From assembly GCF_003149085.1 (NCBI RefSeq), contig NZ_QGDT01000004.1, forward strand, positions 186,001 to 250,000: a stretch of DNA of 64,000 nt. The letters run 5' to 3'. This document shows, in pieces, positions 63,355 through 64,000 of the stretch; within the stretch, counting starts at the first letter, position 1; every line of letters begins with the position of its first letter. Source of the DNA: Dyadobacter jejuensis (GTDB taxonomy: Bacteria > Bacteroidota > Bacteroidia > Cytophagales > Spirosomataceae). The notes below the pieces were generated by a model. That model did no database searches. It saw only the letters and a list, made by a program, of their open reading frames with translations, and was not told the DNA's origin. Made by a program: the position numbers and the translations under genes.

Positions 63355-64000
63355 TTAAATCTTAATAAACAGTTTTTTCTTATACATCCAGGATAGTATC
63401 CAATATTCGATAGCCAGTATAGCCATCCCACTAACCAGTGTGGCATAAGGTACACCAAACAGCTGATCGTAGTGGGGGTTCAGATGTATTCGGAACGATT
63501 GGTCTATAAGATCGTTGAGGGTATGCGCCATAATATACGCGGCTATGGAGTTTGCCCCAATAGTCACTAAGGGCGAGAACCAGCTTTTATACCCTTTTAC
63601 ATCGGCTACGTAGTAAAAAAACGTAAGAATAAGAATGGCCCAACCTCCGCTGTAAAGGGTCCATGCCGGTGTCCATATCCTTTTAACGATGGGATTGATG
63701 CCGGCGAAATGGAGGATGACAGCCGTAATGAGGAGCCCAGCCGCCAGGTAAAGCTGATTTTTAATAAATACCTTGGGTATCTGGCTGTTTTTTAGGCTTC
63801 TACCTACAATCAAACCAAGGATCATCGTGGCCAGAGTCGGTATAAAACTCAAGGTACTATATCCTCCATGATTATAATAAAAAATATTTTCGCGCGGAAA
63901 CAGGTTCATAAACCATTGGTCGAAAGCCCAAGCAGCATTGGTGTTCTTGTTCCAATGGGCAGAGAATCCCTCCATATGATGCGCCCATTGTGCCGTATGG
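63355..64000 (-). CDS. DUF5009/heparan-alpha-glucosaminide N-acetyltransferase-like membrane protein (partial at window edge)
   Basis: The frame remains open past the right edge; about 215 C-terminal residues are visible. It has six or so membrane segments. HTAQWAHHMEGFSAHWNKN and WFMNLFPREN followed by GGYSTLSFIPTLATMILGLI match the Bacteroidota DUF5009 family related to HGSNAT/NagX, which moves acetyl groups across the membrane to sugars. The true start lies outside the window; the ATG at 63975 is internal. The VOC gene follows it downstream. Confidence 0.85.
   Translation of the reverse strand, partial: HTAQWAHHMEGFSAHWNKNTNAAWAFDQWFMNLFPRENIFYYNHGGYSTLSFIPTLATMILGLIVGRSLKNSQIPKVFIKNQLYLAAGLLITAVILHFAGINPIVKRIWTPAWTLYSGGWAILILTFFYYVADVKGYKSWFSPLVTIGANSIAAYIMAHTLNDLIDQSFRIHLNPHYDQLFGVPYATLVSGMAILAIEYWILSWMYKKKLFIKI

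Noticed and set aside
1..64000. Search for CRISPR arrays, tRNA or rRNA genes, insertion sequences and prophage genes
   Set aside because: No regularly spaced repeats, cloverleaf sequences, transposase motifs or phage structural genes were noticed; gene order looks like ordinary chromosome.

Overview
The window looks like a chromosome segment of a Bacteroidota bacterium, most likely of the order Cytophagales (Spirosoma/Dyadobacter-like). Support: a SusC/SusD pair, a protein ending in a gliding-motility (CHU_C, type IX secretion) domain, DUF1080 and Gfo/Idh/MocA exported enzymes, little Shine-Dalgarno signal, and TAnnTTTG-type -7 boxes before several genes. I see no rRNA, tRNA, CRISPR array, prophage or insertion sequence. 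Taxonomy is inferred from gene content only.

Layout. 1-2.6 kb (minus): a molybdopterin oxidoreductase of the FdhF/YdeP type cut by the left edge, a small unknown protein, FdhD and a MobA-like protein, forming one molybdenum-enzyme cluster. 2.7-5.6 kb: an unknown protein with kinase-like motifs and a polytopic membrane protein. 5.7-9.6 kb (minus): two tandem LpxL-type acyltransferases, a GT9 glycosyltransferase and N-carbamoylputrescine amidase. 9.7-14.5 kb: small membrane protein, Crp/Fnr regulator, pirin, alpha/beta hydrolase, a decayed NAD(P)H quinone reductase, and two small stress-type proteins (PA2169-like, DUF4142). 14.5-21.7 kb: a DUF1080 protein, PolX with a degraded polymerase site, OxyR, and AlaS.

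22.0-35.4 kb is a glycan-use region: FecR-like anti-sigma remnant, PL8 lyase, SusC, SusD, a double DUF1080 protein, a Tat-exported Gfo/Idh/MocA oxidoreductase, a DUF6807 protein, DUF1697, and a Tat-exported Dabb protein. All the catalytic proteins of the core carry export signals, so oxidation and cleavage of a sugar derivative probably occur in the periplasm (inference).

37.8-49.0 kb is a complete myo-inositol catabolism operon (iolB, iolC, iolA, iolG, sodium symporter, iolJ-like aldolase, iolD, iolE in order of transcription on the minus strand) with a divergent LacI-family regulator. Between the regulator and iolB lie two perfect 10-bp palindromes 21 bp apart, which are strong operator candidates.

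49.3-64 kb: small exported protein, PlsC, acyl-ACP desaturase, D-2-hydroxyacid dehydrogenase, CDGSH protein, CHU_C protein, lipoprotein, response regulator, DUF305 protein, MoxR ATPase, SurA-like and PpiC-like foldases (the latter with an apparent OmpA-like segment), unknown helical protein, a VOC protein, and a DUF5009-type membrane acyltransferase cut by the right edge.
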